Of a stretch of DNA of 64,000 nucleotides, positions 37,755-46,344 are shown in pieces. Location of the stretch: positions 1,674,001 to 1,738,000 of the forward strand of contig NZ_VTGX01000001.1 of the NCBI RefSeq assembly GCF_009729095.1. Direction: 5' to 3'. The stretch's first letter is position 1. Each line of letters opens with the position of its first letter. Both the position numbers and the translations under genes were made by a program. The notes under the pieces are model-generated. The model saw only the letters and a list, made by a program, of their open reading frames with translations, did not search any database and was not told the origin of the DNA. The DNA is from Mycolicibacterium sp. CBMA 247. GTDB lineage: Bacteria > Actinomycetota > Actinomycetes > Mycobacteriales > Mycobacteriaceae.

Positions 37755-38963
37755 ATGCAGTCGTGGGGCCCGTTCGGTCCGCCGCCCAAGTCCTGGGACA
37801 ACAACAATCCCTTCGACGCAGCCGCCGACCCGTTCACACCGGCCACATCGGGTGGCGCTAAGCCTGCGGACCCGTGGGCAACCGCCCCAGATCCGTGGGC
37901 TGCCGCCCCCTCGGGGCCACCCGCGCCGCCACAGCAGCAGCACTATGCCGACCCGTGGGGCGGACAATCCGCTGCGGTTCCGGCACCAATGCCGTTGCCT
38001 GCACCGAAAAGGGGTGCGCGCCCTGCCATCCTGATCGGTTCGGCCGCCGCCATCGTCGTAGTGCTCGCGCTGGTCGCCGCAGGAGTCTTGGTGCTCCAAA
38101 AACAGGGCACCGCCAGCGCCAGCGAGCCGGTCAGCCCGGCTGTCGCAGTCCCCACCGCCGAACTCACGACGACACCGTCGCACACCGCCACCACGACGCC
38201 GCCTCCAACGACCACCAGTGCGCTGCCCCTGCCCACCGGCGAGGCAGCATTGGGACACAACCGGATCTACGCCAACTTCGACGCCGGCCTGGCCAAACAA
38301 CCATGCAACCCAGTCGGCTCGCCGAGCGACGTGGCAGCGGCGCAAGCCTTTCTCCAGGCAGTCATGTCATGCTTGAACAACGCGTGGGAGCCCCTGATCA
38401 CTGCCGCAGGGTTCGAGTTCCGGCAGCCGAAGTTGTCGATTCCGACAGGCTCAACCGTCACCAGTTCTTGTGGCACAAAGGCAGTGGGACCCAACAGCGG
38501 CGCTGCAGCCTTTTACTGCACTTCCAACGAAACGATGTACATGCCGCCAGTCGAAGCCAATCAAAACGGTGACAAGGCGATCGTCCACCTGTCGATCCTC
38601 TCGCATGAATACGCCCACCATCTCCAATCGCTTATCGGAACGTCGGAGGAGTGGTCCAAACGGACTGACGCCGGGGGCGAAGGGTCCGCGGAAAGTCTTG
38701 ACGTTCAGCGCCGCTACGAACTGCAAGCGCAATGCCTTTCCGGCATGTTCGTTGGCTCAATCATCGACACCGGAGGCCGGTTCACCGCGGCCGACTACCA
38801 GATTGCGCTTGACGACAACTCACGTCGCGGCGATTGGGACCCGAACGGCGCACGCGATCATGGATCGCCGGCTCACTTCGGCGCCTGGTGGGATCAGGGC
38901 TACCGCGAGAACAAAATCGATCAGTGCAACACCTGGCTCTCGCCTGCCAGCGACGTGTCGTAG
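37755..38963 (+). CDS. Membrane-anchored neutral zinc metallopeptidase (YpfJ-like)
   Basis: A 402-residue protein. The N-terminus is Pro/Ala-rich and contains repeated DPW motifs (ADPWATAPDPWAA); a transmembrane helix at about 94-116 (AILIGSAAAIVVVLALVAAGVL) is followed by a Thr/Pro linker and an extracytoplasmic peptidase domain. The zinc motif is HEYAH (284-288), with a downstream NSRRGDWDPNGARDHGSPAHF region typical of the YpfJ family. Four Cys (PCNP, MSCLN, SSCGT, YCTS) suggest disulfides. GC content is slightly lower than its neighbours. A decayed copy of its 3' end lies at 40074-40214. Confidence 0.88.
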   Translation: MQSWGPFGPPPKSWDNNNPFDAAADPFTPATSGGAKPADPWATAPDPWAAAPSGPPAPPQQQHYADPWGGQSAAVPAPMPLPAPKRGARPAILIGSAAAIVVVLALVAAGVLVLQKQGTASASEPVSPAVAVPTAELTTTPSHTATTTPPPTTTSALPLPTGEAALGHNRIYANFDAGLAKQPCNPVGSPSDVAAAQAFLQAVMSCLNNAWEPLITAAGFEFRQPKLSIPTGSTVTSSCGTKAVGPNSGAAAFYCTSNETMYMPPVEANQNGDKAIVHLSILSHEYAHHLQSLIGTSEEWSKRTDAGGEGSAESLDVQRRYELQAQCLSGMFVGSIIDTGGRFTAADYQIALDDNSRRGDWDPNGARDHGSPAHFGAWWDQGYRENKIDQCNTWLSPASDVS

Positions 38964-38969
38964 CAGTCC

Positions 38970-40019
38970 CTAACCGAGCACTCCACGCCCGGCGATCATC
39001 GGCAGATCCAGAAAAGTCCGAATCCCGGGCGCGGCCACGCACACGGGCGCGATGGCGTGCACTGCATGCATCGCGGTACCGAGGCAACCCTGTTCGGTCT
39101 CGTCTTCACCGTGGGTGGCGATGCAGGATTTGAGCTCCATCGACGGGTTGCCTTCAACGGTGACGTGCCAGCCGCGCCCTGTCGGCCAGTCGGGCGCCTG
39201 ATCGTCCCCTAGTCGGGTGATGTGCTCGATGGTCAGTGCGGGGCGTCCGTTGACGACGGCAGTGTAGGAAAACCGTTGAGCTGAAACCGTTCCCGCCTCG
39301 ATGCGGCCGGATTTGACGTCGAATGACTCGGCCGCGACGGCGACTTGGCGGTCGAAAACGAAGTCGTCGATGGTGGCACCGAGCCCGTCGGCCAGGAGCA
39401 TCAGCGGCGCCTTGAAGGTGATCCCGGCCAAGGCCGCGTCGGCCATCGGGACCGGCTCGTCGGGTTGCTTGCCGAATCCCATGATGTCGAACATCATCTC
39501 GGGGCTGTCGTAGGTGGTGTATTCCATCAGCTCCTGCACCAGCAGCGTGTCGATGCGCTGAAACAGTCCCGACATGGTGAGCGGCAGAACCTCTGCGGCC
39601 CAACCCGGTTCGATGCCGGTGGCATGAAATGAGACCTGCCCCTCGGTGCAGGCTGCCTCCAGTTTGCCCACCACACGCTGCCCCATGCTCAGCGGGTAGA
39701 TCAGCCCGGTGACCGCGGTGGACACCACGTTCTTGCCCGAGGCCAGCAGTCGGCAGATATCGTCGACCGCGCCCATCGGGTTCATCTCGCCTTGCGGCAT
39801 GTACAGCACGCAGTCGGCGTCGAGCTCCATTATCTCGTCGGGATCATTGGTGGTCGTCACGCCAATGGCACCGATACCGCTGATCTCCCCCACGTCGCGA
39901 CCGGCCTTGGCATCGCTGTAAACGAGCGCACCAACCAGCTCCAGTTCAGGATGGGTGTGCACCGCGGCGACCGCGCGCTTGCCGACAGATCCGGTCGCCC
40001 ACTGAATGACGCGCAGCAT
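38970..40019 (-). CDS. DapB-like NAD(P)-dependent oxidoreductase (amine dehydrogenase family)
   Basis: A 349-residue protein with an N-terminal dihydrodipicolinate-reductase-like Rossmann domain (VIQWATGSVGKRAVAAV), a second strand set with ADCVLYMPQGEMN and a C-terminal dimerisation/substrate domain. It resembles 2,4-diaminopentanoate dehydrogenase-like proteins that are expanded in mycobacteria; the substrate is unknown and could be a steroid or lipid-derived keto compound. It lies between the intact metallopeptidase and the remnant of its duplicate, pointing to a local duplication. Confidence 0.82.
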   Translation of the reverse strand: MLRVIQWATGSVGKRAVAAVHTHPELELVGALVYSDAKAGRDVGEISGIGAIGVTTTNDPDEIMELDADCVLYMPQGEMNPMGAVDDICRLLASGKNVVSTAVTGLIYPLSMGQRVVGKLEAACTEGQVSFHATGIEPGWAAEVLPLTMSGLFQRIDTLLVQELMEYTTYDSPEMMFDIMGFGKQPDEPVPMADAALAGITFKAPLMLLADGLGATIDDFVFDRQVAVAAESFDVKSGRIEAGTVSAQRFSYTAVVNGRPALTIEHITRLGDDQAPDWPTGRGWHVTVEGNPSMELKSCIATHGEDETEQGCLGTAMHAVHAIAPVCVAAPGIRTFLDLPMIAGRGVLG

Positions 40020-40073
40020 GCTGTGAATATTACTGTAATGCCGACAGTTGGTCAGCGGATCGCGCCGTAGAAA

Positions 40074-40214
40074 GTGGACACCGGCGGACGATTACCAATC
40101 GAGCTTGACGACAACGCCGGGCGTGGCGATTCAGCGTCTGCTGGAATCAGGGAAGGTGAGGACAAGGTCGGCCAGTGCAACACCTGGCCCTCGCCCGCCA
40201 GCAACGTGTCATAG
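40074..40214 (+). pseudogene. Remnant of a duplicated zinc metallopeptidase 3' end
   Basis: Reading from GTG 40074 gives DTGGRLPIELDDNAGRGD, then after a gap VGQCNTWPSPASNVS and TAG. The intact gene ends DTGGRF...IALDDNSRRGDWD...IDQCNTWLSPASDVS. The fragment stays in frame but lacks the ARDHGSPAHFGAWWDQGYREN part and everything before DTGG. An in-frame TAG at 40068 precedes it. The rest of 40020-40243 shows nothing coding. Confidence 0.8.
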
Positions 40215-40243
40215 CGGCGAAAACTAGTGGGCGCCGCCCGAAC

Positions 40244-41092
40244 TCAAGCCGGTCGGCGCCGCAGCCCGCCCAGCAGCGCCACGATAATCCCGAACACCAC
40301 CAGCGCGCCGCCGGCCGCCAGGGCGAGGTTGAGCCATTGGTGCAGGCTGTCGATCGCATGGCGGACCATCGCGTCGGCGATGGTCCGGATGTCCCCACTG
40401 GTGTGGTTGAGCGCCTCGTTGATGTAGGTCCGGCCCGCCTCAAGCCCGGCCCAACCGGCCGCACCCACGAGCAACGCGGAAATCCCCAGCGCGGCAAGAG
40501 CTTTACCGCGGGCGCGGGCCGCGGCCAGGGTCAGCAGGGCGAATATTCCGGCCAGCACCGTCACCCCGACACTGACCCACGGGCCCCACACCGCCAGCGG
40601 TCGCAATATGCCGGGCCGCAGCCCCTGCGGCGCCGACGACGCGATCGGGACCGTAAGCGTTTGCGGCACTTGGACACCGAAACCGGACAGGGTTTCGCGG
40701 AACGACGCATCCGAGAGCATCGGGGCCAGGTCGATCACCCAACTGCCGTTCTCATTCCGGGACAGTTGGTCGGTGAACATCCAGGTGTGCGCGATCTGGT
40801 TGGCCAGGGCGAACTGACCGGGGAATGCCGGGCCTGCGGTGTAGGCGCCCGCCACGGCGCGGATCCGCCGCGGGTCCACCTGCGACCCGCCCTGGCTCGC
40901 CAGGGACTGCACCTGGGTGGTGAGTTCACTGGCCACGGCCTGCTGCAACTGTGGATCCGTGGCCGCGGCCTCGGCGAAGGCCGAATAGCCGTGCTGGTCG
41001 ATGATGTTCTTCTGCACCCACGCCGACGGCACCGCGGCCGCCAGCAGGATCGTCGCCAGCACCCAAAGGAACAGCGTCATGACGAAGCGCAC
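40244..41092 (-). CDS. Conserved membrane protein, two to four TM helices, large extracytoplasmic loop
   Basis: A 282-residue protein. A signal-anchor helix at 4-24 (VMTLFLWVLATILLAAAVP), an extracytoplasmic helical loop (about 25-155), then hydrophobic segments at about 165-190 (WGPWVSVGVTVLAGIFALLTLA), 197-215 and 255-277, ending GGLRRRPA. No domain recognised. It lies between the metallopeptidase remnant and a PPK2 gene and is separated from the latter by 36 bp. Confidence 0.75.
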   Translation of the reverse strand: MRFVMTLFLWVLATILLAAAVPSAWVQKNIIDQHGYSAFAEAAATDPQLQQAVASELTTQVQSLASQGGSQVDPRRIRAVAGAYTAGPAFPGQFALANQIAHTWMFTDQLSRNENGSWVIDLAPMLSDASFRETLSGFGVQVPQTLTVPIASSAPQGLRPGILRPLAVWGPWVSVGVTVLAGIFALLTLAAARARGKALAALGISALLVGAAGWAGLEAGRTYINEALNHTSGDIRTIADAMVRHAIDSLHQWLNLALAAGGALVVFGIIVALLGGLRRRPA

Positions 41093-41128
41093 GCCGTCCT
41101 CCTACTCCCGGGCGGCGGTCAGACTGCT

Positions 41129-41986
41129 TCAGTCCGACAGGGCTCGCCCCACGATCAGCGGATCGGCGTGGCCGACCACGTCGAAGTCCTTGTTGTCGTA
41201 GTCGAACTTACCGAGCACGTAGCGCATGGCGTTGATGCGGGCGCGTTTCTTGTCGTTGCTCTTCACCACAGTCCAGGGCGCCAATTCGGTGTCGGTCCAG
41301 GCGAACATGTCCTCCTTGGCCGCGGTGTAGTCCTCCCATTTGTCCAGCGATGCCAGATCGGTGGGTGAGAGCTTCCACTGCCGCACCGGATCCACCTGAC
41401 GGATGGTGAACCGGGTGCGCTGCTCGGACTGCGTGACCGAGAACCACAGCTTGGTCAGGCTGATCCCCTCGTTGACCAGCATCTGCTCGAACAACGGCGC
41501 CTGGCGGATGAATTCGGCATGTTGCTTGGGCGAGCAGTAGCCCATCACCCGTTCCACCCCGGCGCGGTTGTACCAGGACCGGTCGAACAGCACGATCTCA
41601 CCGGCGGCGGGCAGGTGCTGCACATAGCGCTGGAAGTACCACTGGGTGCGCTCTTTCTCCGTCGGCTTCTCCAGCGCGACGACCCGGGCTCCGCGGGGGT
41701 TCAGGTGCTCCATGAACCGTTTGATCGTGCCGCCCTTGCCCGCGGCGTCGCGCCCCTCGAACACGATGACGTGCCTCAGCCCGTTGCCCTGACTCCACTT
41801 CTGCAGTTTCAGCAGCTCGATCTGCAGCAGCCGCTTCTGCTCCTCGTAGTCGATGCGGCGCATGCGCTCGTCATACGGGTAGCCCTCACGCCAGGTGTCG
41901 ACGACTTCTCCGTCCGGCAGACGCAGCAGCTCAGGGTCGTCATCGTCGTCGTCACGGACCGCGTACCCGGTGATGTCGAGAGTCAC
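41129..41986 (-). CDS. ppk2: Polyphosphate kinase 2, class I type (Rv3232c-like)
   Basis: A 285-residue PPK2 that transfers phosphate between polyphosphate and nucleoside diphosphates, in mycobacteria favouring GTP formation from GDP. An Asp-rich start (RDDDDDDPELL) precedes Walker A EGRDAAGKGGTIKRF, Walker B IVLFDRSWYNRAGVERVMGYC and the class I motif QVDPVRQWKLSPTDL. A strong hairpin separates it from the aldehyde dehydrogenase upstream. Confidence 0.92.
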   Translation of the reverse strand: MTLDITGYAVRDDDDDDPELLRLPDGEVVDTWREGYPYDERMRRIDYEEQKRLLQIELLKLQKWSQGNGLRHVIVFEGRDAAGKGGTIKRFMEHLNPRGARVVALEKPTEKERTQWYFQRYVQHLPAAGEIVLFDRSWYNRAGVERVMGYCSPKQHAEFIRQAPLFEQMLVNEGISLTKLWFSVTQSEQRTRFTIRQVDPVRQWKLSPTDLASLDKWEDYTAAKEDMFAWTDTELAPWTVVKSNDKKRARINAMRYVLGKFDYDNKDFDVVGHADPLIVGRALSD

Positions 41987-42000
41987 CGGCCGACGGTATC

Positions 42001-42033
42001 CACCCCGGCGAACACCACGGTGTCGCCGGGGTG
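42001..42033 (-). terminator. Strong hairpin between the aldehyde dehydrogenase and ppk2
   Basis: CACCCCGGCGA (42001-42011) and TCGCCGGGGTG (42023-42033) are perfect 11-bp arms; the 11-nt loop can itself pair (CACC/GGTG). It lies 17 bp after the aldehyde dehydrogenase stop and 14 bp before the ppk2 start, so it probably terminates the former and may read into ppk2 regulation. Confidence 0.7.
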
Positions 42034-42050
42034 AACGGGCGGTAGACCCC

Positions 42051-43580
42051 CTACTTGGCCTTGCGCCGCGGACGCGCCAACGACAACTTGGTCATCAGCT
42101 TGTTCATCCGGGTCAGCGCCTTCTCGGAGTTGTTGTAGAAGTTGCCCCCGGCACCCACATTGGTGCGCGGAACCACCACGGTCTCCTGCTTGCAGAACTT
42201 GCGCACCCCGTCGACGCCGCCGAAACGCGCACCGATACCCGAGGTCTTCCAGCCGCCCATCGGCGCCGTGGTGCACATCAGGTTGGAGATCACGTCGTTG
42301 ACGTTGACCGCACCGCAATCCAGCTGCAGCGCAATCGCCTTGGCCCGCTCGACGTCCTTGGAGAACACCGATGCGCTCAGCCCGTACTCGCTGTCGTTGG
42401 CCAGCCGGACGGCTTCTTCGACCGAGGACACCTTCATGATCGGCAGCGTCGGCCCGAATGTCTCCTGGGTCATGCAGGCCATCGAGTGGTCGACGTCGAC
42501 GAGCACGGTCGGCTCGTAGAAGCTGCCGCCGCCCTCGGGGCGCTTGCCACCGGTCAGGGCCTTGGCACCGGCCGCGATGGCCTCCTTGACGTGCCGTTCG
42601 GTGATCGCGACCTGACCCTCGTCGATCTGGGCGCCGAAGTGGTAGCCCTCGCCGGTGCCCATCTTGAGGTTCTCCACGGCACGCACGGTGGCCGCAACGA
42701 ACTGGTCGTAGACCGGCTCGAGCGCGTAGACCCGCTCGACGGACACACAGGTCTGGCCGGCGTTGAACATCCCGCCCCACACCGCGGCATTGGCGGCCAA
42801 CTCGACGTCGGCGTCTTCCAGCACGATCATCGGATCCTTGCCGCCGAGTTCCAGGCTCACCGGGGTCAGGCGACGCGCGGCGCGCTCCATCACCTTGGCG
42901 CCCGTCGCGCTGGAGCCGGTGAACTGGACGTAGTCGGAGTTGTCGATGACGGCCTCCGACACCGCGCGTGCACCCTGCGCCAGGGCGAACACCTCGGGGG
43001 CACCGGAATCCAGCCAGCCGCGAAGGAGCACCTCGGCGGTCAGCGGGGTGCGCTCGGACGGCTTGAGCAGTACCGCGCAACCGGCGGCCAGGGCACCGAT
43101 GGCGTCCATCATGGCGTTGGCCACGGGGTAGTTCCACGGCGCGATGATCCCGATGACGGGACGCGGCCGGTAATGCACGGCGATCTTCTTGATGGACAGG
43201 AACGGCAGCGGGGCCGGCCGGGAGTCCGGCGTCATCGCCTTCTCGACGACCTTGATGTAGTACGACAGGATCATGATCAGCAGCGGGACCTCTTGCGCGG
43301 CGTCCATGGCCGACTTGCCGGTCTCGGCGATCAGTAGTTTTTCGATCTCGTCGCGGTGGTCCCCGAGCCACACCGCGTAGCGGGATAGCACCTTGGCGCG
43401 GCCTTTGGCGCCGCGGGACTCCCACTCCTTCTGGGCCTCCCGCAGGCCGGCCGCGATGCGCGGCACGTCGGTGGCGTCGGTCCAGGTCACCTGACCGGCG
43501 ACGGCACCGGTCGCGGGGTTGTGGATGGTGCCGGAACCCGTGAATCCTCCGGTCAGATCAACATCTGGCGTCGCTGTCAT
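42051..43580 (-). CDS. Aldehyde dehydrogenase (succinate-semialdehyde dehydrogenase-like)
   Basis: A 509-residue NAD(P)-dependent dehydrogenase. The oxyanion Asn is in IAPWNYPV, the general-base Glu in LELGGKDPM, the catalytic Cys in NAGQTCVSVERV, and FTGSSATGAKV is the cofactor loop. SSADH-like members in mycobacteria (GabD2 type) share the TGSSATG block. The ATG at 43580 starts the conserved part; longer starts at 43631 and 43598 add nothing alignable. Substrate is inference. A TTGACA-CC-TGTCAA palindrome lies upstream. Confidence 0.88.
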   Translation of the reverse strand: MTATPDVDLTGGFTGSGTIHNPATGAVAGQVTWTDATDVPRIAAGLREAQKEWESRGAKGRAKVLSRYAVWLGDHRDEIEKLLIAETGKSAMDAAQEVPLLIMILSYYIKVVEKAMTPDSRPAPLPFLSIKKIAVHYRPRPVIGIIAPWNYPVANAMMDAIGALAAGCAVLLKPSERTPLTAEVLLRGWLDSGAPEVFALAQGARAVSEAVIDNSDYVQFTGSSATGAKVMERAARRLTPVSLELGGKDPMIVLEDADVELAANAAVWGGMFNAGQTCVSVERVYALEPVYDQFVAATVRAVENLKMGTGEGYHFGAQIDEGQVAITERHVKEAIAAGAKALTGGKRPEGGGSFYEPTVLVDVDHSMACMTQETFGPTLPIMKVSSVEEAVRLANDSEYGLSASVFSKDVERAKAIALQLDCGAVNVNDVISNLMCTTAPMGGWKTSGIGARFGGVDGVRKFCKQETVVVPRTNVGAGGNFYNNSEKALTRMNKLMTKLSLARPRRKAK

Positions 43581-43624
43581 GCGGCCTATGTTAATCGCCA
43601 TTTGTGACGCACGTCGCACCGGGG

Positions 43625-43638
43625 TTGACACCTGTCAA
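43625..43638. promoter_or_regulatory. TTGACA-CC-TGTCAA palindrome upstream of the aldehyde dehydrogenase
   Basis: A perfect 6-bp-arm palindrome 45-58 bp before ATG 43580. It could be a TetR-type operator, and TTGACA on the minus strand could also act as a -35 element. No regulator gene is adjacent. Confidence 0.4.
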
Positions 43639-43653
43639 GTGCGCTCGATTCGC

Positions 43654-43707
43654 GAGCCTGCGCCCAGATCGTGGAAACGCGTGAATTCACGATCTGGGCG
43701 CAGGCTC
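43654..43707. repeat. Perfect 20-bp-arm palindrome at the 3' end of the PAP2 gene
   Basis: GAGCCTGCGCCCAGATCGTG (43654-43673) is followed after 14 nt by its exact reverse complement (43688-43707). The right arm encodes the last codons of the PAP2 gene, and its stop TGA straddles the arm boundary (43687-43689). It differs in sequence from the palindromes at 25048 and 26033 but has the same design. Likely a dispersed intergenic repeat and also a terminator. Confidence 0.8.
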
Positions 43708-44235
43708 GGCACGGGCGAGAATCGCGACGACGCACACCACCGACGTGCCCAGCAACAGACCGCCGATGGTGTCGGTGAAGTAGTGGAAGGTCATCGAGAG
43801 GCCGAACATGCCGAGCAGGCTCACGGTGAGCGCGACCATCACCGCCCACAGGGCAACCCCTGCCAGCAGCACAAGCAGACCCGCCACCGTCACGAGGAAT
43901 GTGGTGTGGCCGCTGGGATAGGCCAAGTCACCCCCTTTCTCCCTCCCGAAGATGGGCTTACAGATCCGCACGATGCCGATTGCCAACAGCGGGCTCACCA
44001 CCATGGCGAGCGCCAACCGTGTCCGGCGTCGCCGCACGGCCACGATGACGCCGATGAGCAATGCGACGGTCACTGCTATGGGTTCGCTGAAAACCAGGAA
44101 GGCGTGCCGGAAAGAGCCCATGCCGTGGCCGAGCCGTTGAAACCACATGTCGATCGGCACCGGCCCCGTACGTACTGCCCATCCGAGCAGCACCATGGCG
44201 GTGAAGCCGATCGGGGGCCACCATCGGGTGATCAA
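43687..44235 (-). CDS. PAP2-family phosphatase, TTG start
   Basis: A 182-residue integral membrane phosphatase. The PAP2 motifs are KPIFGREKGGDLAYPSGH (KxxxxxxRP-like first motif with Lys instead of Pro, then PSGH) and SMTFHYFTD (motif 3, His and Asp). Five hydrophobic helices. TTG 44235 overlaps the stop of the DinB gene as TTGA; longer frames upstream are shadows. Substrates of this family include lipid phosphates such as decaprenyl phosphates; the actual one is unknown. The C-terminal residues lie in a palindromic repeat. Confidence 0.82.
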   Translation of the reverse strand: MITRWWPPIGFTAMVLLGWAVRTGPVPIDMWFQRLGHGMGSFRHAFLVFSEPIAVTVALLIGVIVAVRRRRTRLALAMVVSPLLAIGIVRICKPIFGREKGGDLAYPSGHTTFLVTVAGLLVLLAGVALWAVMVALTVSLLGMFGLSMTFHYFTDTIGGLLLGTSVVCVVAILARAEPAPRS

Positions 44236-44750
44236 GGGATGATGCCGCGCAGGTACGCCGCCTGGCCGAGGTGCTGAGCGCAATCGTCGATGATGCTGAC
44301 CAACCGCGCGCTGGCCGTCACCGGCGGGTCCCATCGGGTATCGACGGTGCGGCCGAGTTCCTCGGGGGTCACGCTGGCGATGTACGCCAGCGTCACCTTG
44401 TGCACCGCCCGGTAGTACCCCGCCAGCAGTTCGGCGGATGCGTGCACCTTCGCGACGCCTTCGGGGCTGTGGCCGTAACCGATGTCGTCGGCCGGCAGGT
44501 CGAGGCCGAACCGGTCCTTCCAGCCGTCGCGGGTCCAGACCTGCTCGGCTCCGGCGATATCGCACAACTGCAGGTCCTGGCAGCGGGCGCTGTGCCAGAT
44601 CAACCAGGCGATGCTGTTGGCCCGCGGCGTGGGGCGGTAACTCGAGACCTCTTCGGTCAGCCCGTCGGTGAGGTCGTCGACATGTTCGATCAGCCGGGTG
44701 AATGCGTCGCGCAGCAGTTCTCGGACGGCGTCGGAATCAGCGGCAGTCAT
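44232..44750 (-). CDS. DinB/DUF664 family protein (mycothiol-dependent enzyme-like)
   Basis: A 172-residue four-helix-bundle protein of the DinB superfamily. Metal-binding histidines are visible in SIAWLIWHSARCQDLQL (about 53), in the middle region and in IIDDCAQHLGQAAYLRG. In mycobacteria many DinB proteins act as mycothiol-S-transferases; whether this one does is not shown. It overlaps the PAP2 gene by 4 bp (TTGA) and is divergent from the kinase. Confidence 0.82.
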   Translation of the reverse strand: MTAADSDAVRELLRDAFTRLIEHVDDLTDGLTEEVSSYRPTPRANSIAWLIWHSARCQDLQLCDIAGAEQVWTRDGWKDRFGLDLPADDIGYGHSPEGVAKVHASAELLAGYYRAVHKVTLAYIASVTPEELGRTVDTRWDPPVTASARLVSIIDDCAQHLGQAAYLRGIIP

Positions 44751-44792
44751 GGGCTAAACGCTACTCGCGAACCTGCCCGCCACCGTCCCGGC

Positions 44793-44798
44793 TAGCAT
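44793..44798 (+). promoter_or_regulatory. Candidate -10 (TAGCAT) for the kinase gene, leaderless layout
   Basis: TAGCAT ends 7 nt before ATG 44806 with no Shine-Dalgarno sequence between, as in other leaderless mycobacterial genes in this window. Confidence 0.4.
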
Positions 44799-44805
44799 CA
44801 CGGAC

Positions 44806-46344
44806 ATGCCGTTGAATACCGGTGACGTGTTCGCCGGATACACGATTCAACGTCTACTCGGCTCCGGTGGCATGGGCGAGGTGTACCTGGCCCAACATCC
44901 GCGGCTACCCCGCCAGGACGCGCTGAAGATCATGCCGGCCTCGCTGACCGGCGACGCCCAGTACCGCGAGCGGTTCAACCGCGAAGCCGACATCGCTTCC
45001 TCACTCTGGCATCCCCACATCGTCGGCCTGCACGATCGCGGCGAGTACGAGGGTCAGCTCTGGATCGCGATGGACTATGTCGACGGCACCGACGCCGCGC
45101 GATACGTACGCGAGCACCACCCTGCCGGGATGCCACTGCGCGAAGCGGTCGAGATCATCACCGCCATCGCCGAGGCGCTCGACTACGCCCATGGGCGCAA
45201 CCTGCTGCACCGTGACGTGAAGCCGGCCAACATCCTGCTGACCGGCCCGGAGGCCGCACGACGCCGAATTCTGTTGGCTGACTTCGGCGTTGCCCGCCGG
45301 ATCGACGACATCAGCGGGATCACCGCCACCAACATGGCCGTCGGTTCGATGGCCTACTCCGCCCCCGAGCAGCTCCTGGGGCAGACGATGGACGGGCGGG
45401 CCGACCAATACGCCTTGGCGGCCAGCACATTTCAGCTCCTGGCCGGACATTCGCCATTCCATCACTCCAACCCGGCCGTCGTAATCAGCAAGCAGCTCAA
45501 CGAGCTCCCGCCGAGCCTAAGGACCGAACGTCCCGAACTGGCATACCTCGACGAGGTGATGCTCAAGGGAATGGCCAAGGATCGCGCCGGCCGCTACCCG
45601 TTGTGCAGCGATTTCGCCAAGGCGCTCGCCAGCGCCCGGCCGACGGCCACTCCGGCAGCCCCGGTGACGCAGCGGCCCCCCACGCCGCAGCCGGTCACGC
45701 CGCCACCGGTGTCGGTGCAGCCGGTTTCACCCGAGCCTCCGCGGGTCATCACGGCCCCTACTTTCACGGCACCCCGGCCCCCGGTGGTCAGCGCGCCGCA
45801 CCATTCCCCCACCTGGTCGGGCCCCAGCCCGATCCCTCAACCTCATAGTCCCCAGAAAAGCAGCGCGGCAAGGGTTGTGGTGCCCACCGTGCTGGCGGTA
45901 CTACTCGTGTGCGCGATCGGTTTCGCGATAAGCCAGTTCGTCCGCGCCACCCCGGTGGCGCGCAGCACGCCGTCGTGGCAGCCGTACGTCGACGCAGCCC
46001 AGACCTTCGCGCTGCATACCGTCACCGTGAGCGCCGACACGGCCGACAGCGATCTCGCGACGATCATGGACGGAGCCACCGATGAGTTCCGCGCCGACCT
46101 GAAGAGCCAGGCGCCGCAGATCAAACGCAAGGCCCAGGAATTGGGCGTCAAGACCGACGGAACGATTACCGGGGCCGGAGTCGAATCGCTGTTCTCCGAT
46201 GAAGCGGTCGTGCTCGTCACGGTCGACACCAAGGTCACCGTCACGAGCAATCGGGTCGGCGTGGTTTCACTGCAACGGGTGCGGGTCACCGTTGAGCATG
46301 TCGACGGCGCCTACAAGGCCTCGAAGCTGGAGTTCGTGAACTGA
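44806..46344 (+). CDS. Transmembrane Ser/Thr protein kinase (Pkn family)
   Basis: A 512-residue Hanks-type kinase. The kinase domain (about 10-275) has GSGGMGEVY (19-27), Lys41, Glu60, HRDVKPAN (135-142), DFG (159-161) and an activation loop with Thr173/Thr175. A Pro-rich linker follows, then one transmembrane helix (about 350-375) and an extracytoplasmic domain of about 130 residues. This ectodomain resembles the product of the next gene, which starts on the last base of the stop codon (TGATG). A PknE/PknF/PknJ-like layout, but the ectodomain differs from the PASTA or DsbG types. Confidence 0.92.
   Translation: MPLNTGDVFAGYTIQRLLGSGGMGEVYLAQHPRLPRQDALKIMPASLTGDAQYRERFNREADIASSLWHPHIVGLHDRGEYEGQLWIAMDYVDGTDAARYVREHHPAGMPLREAVEIITAIAEALDYAHGRNLLHRDVKPANILLTGPEAARRRILLADFGVARRIDDISGITATNMAVGSMAYSAPEQLLGQTMDGRADQYALAASTFQLLAGHSPFHHSNPAVVISKQLNELPPSLRTERPELAYLDEVMLKGMAKDRAGRYPLCSDFAKALASARPTATPAAPVTQRPPTPQPVTPPPVSVQPVSPEPPRVITAPTFTAPRPPVVSAPHHSPTWSGPSPIPQPHSPQKSSAARVVVPTVLAVLLVCAIGFAISQFVRATPVARSTPSWQPYVDAAQTFALHTVTVSADTADSDLATIMDGATDEFRADLKSQAPQIKRKAQELGVKTDGTITGAGVESLFSDEAVVLVTVDTKVTVTSNRVGVVSLQRVRVTVEHVDGAYKASKLEFVN

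Noticed and set aside
40175..41368. 397-codon plus-strand frame opposite the membrane protein and ppk2
   Set aside because: Arg/His/Gln-rich antisense shadow; ppk2 has intact Walker motifs on the other strand.
41983..43425. 480-codon minus-strand frame overlapping the aldehyde dehydrogenase
   Set aside because: Out-of-frame shadow rich in Arg; the dehydrogenase frame has all catalytic motifs.
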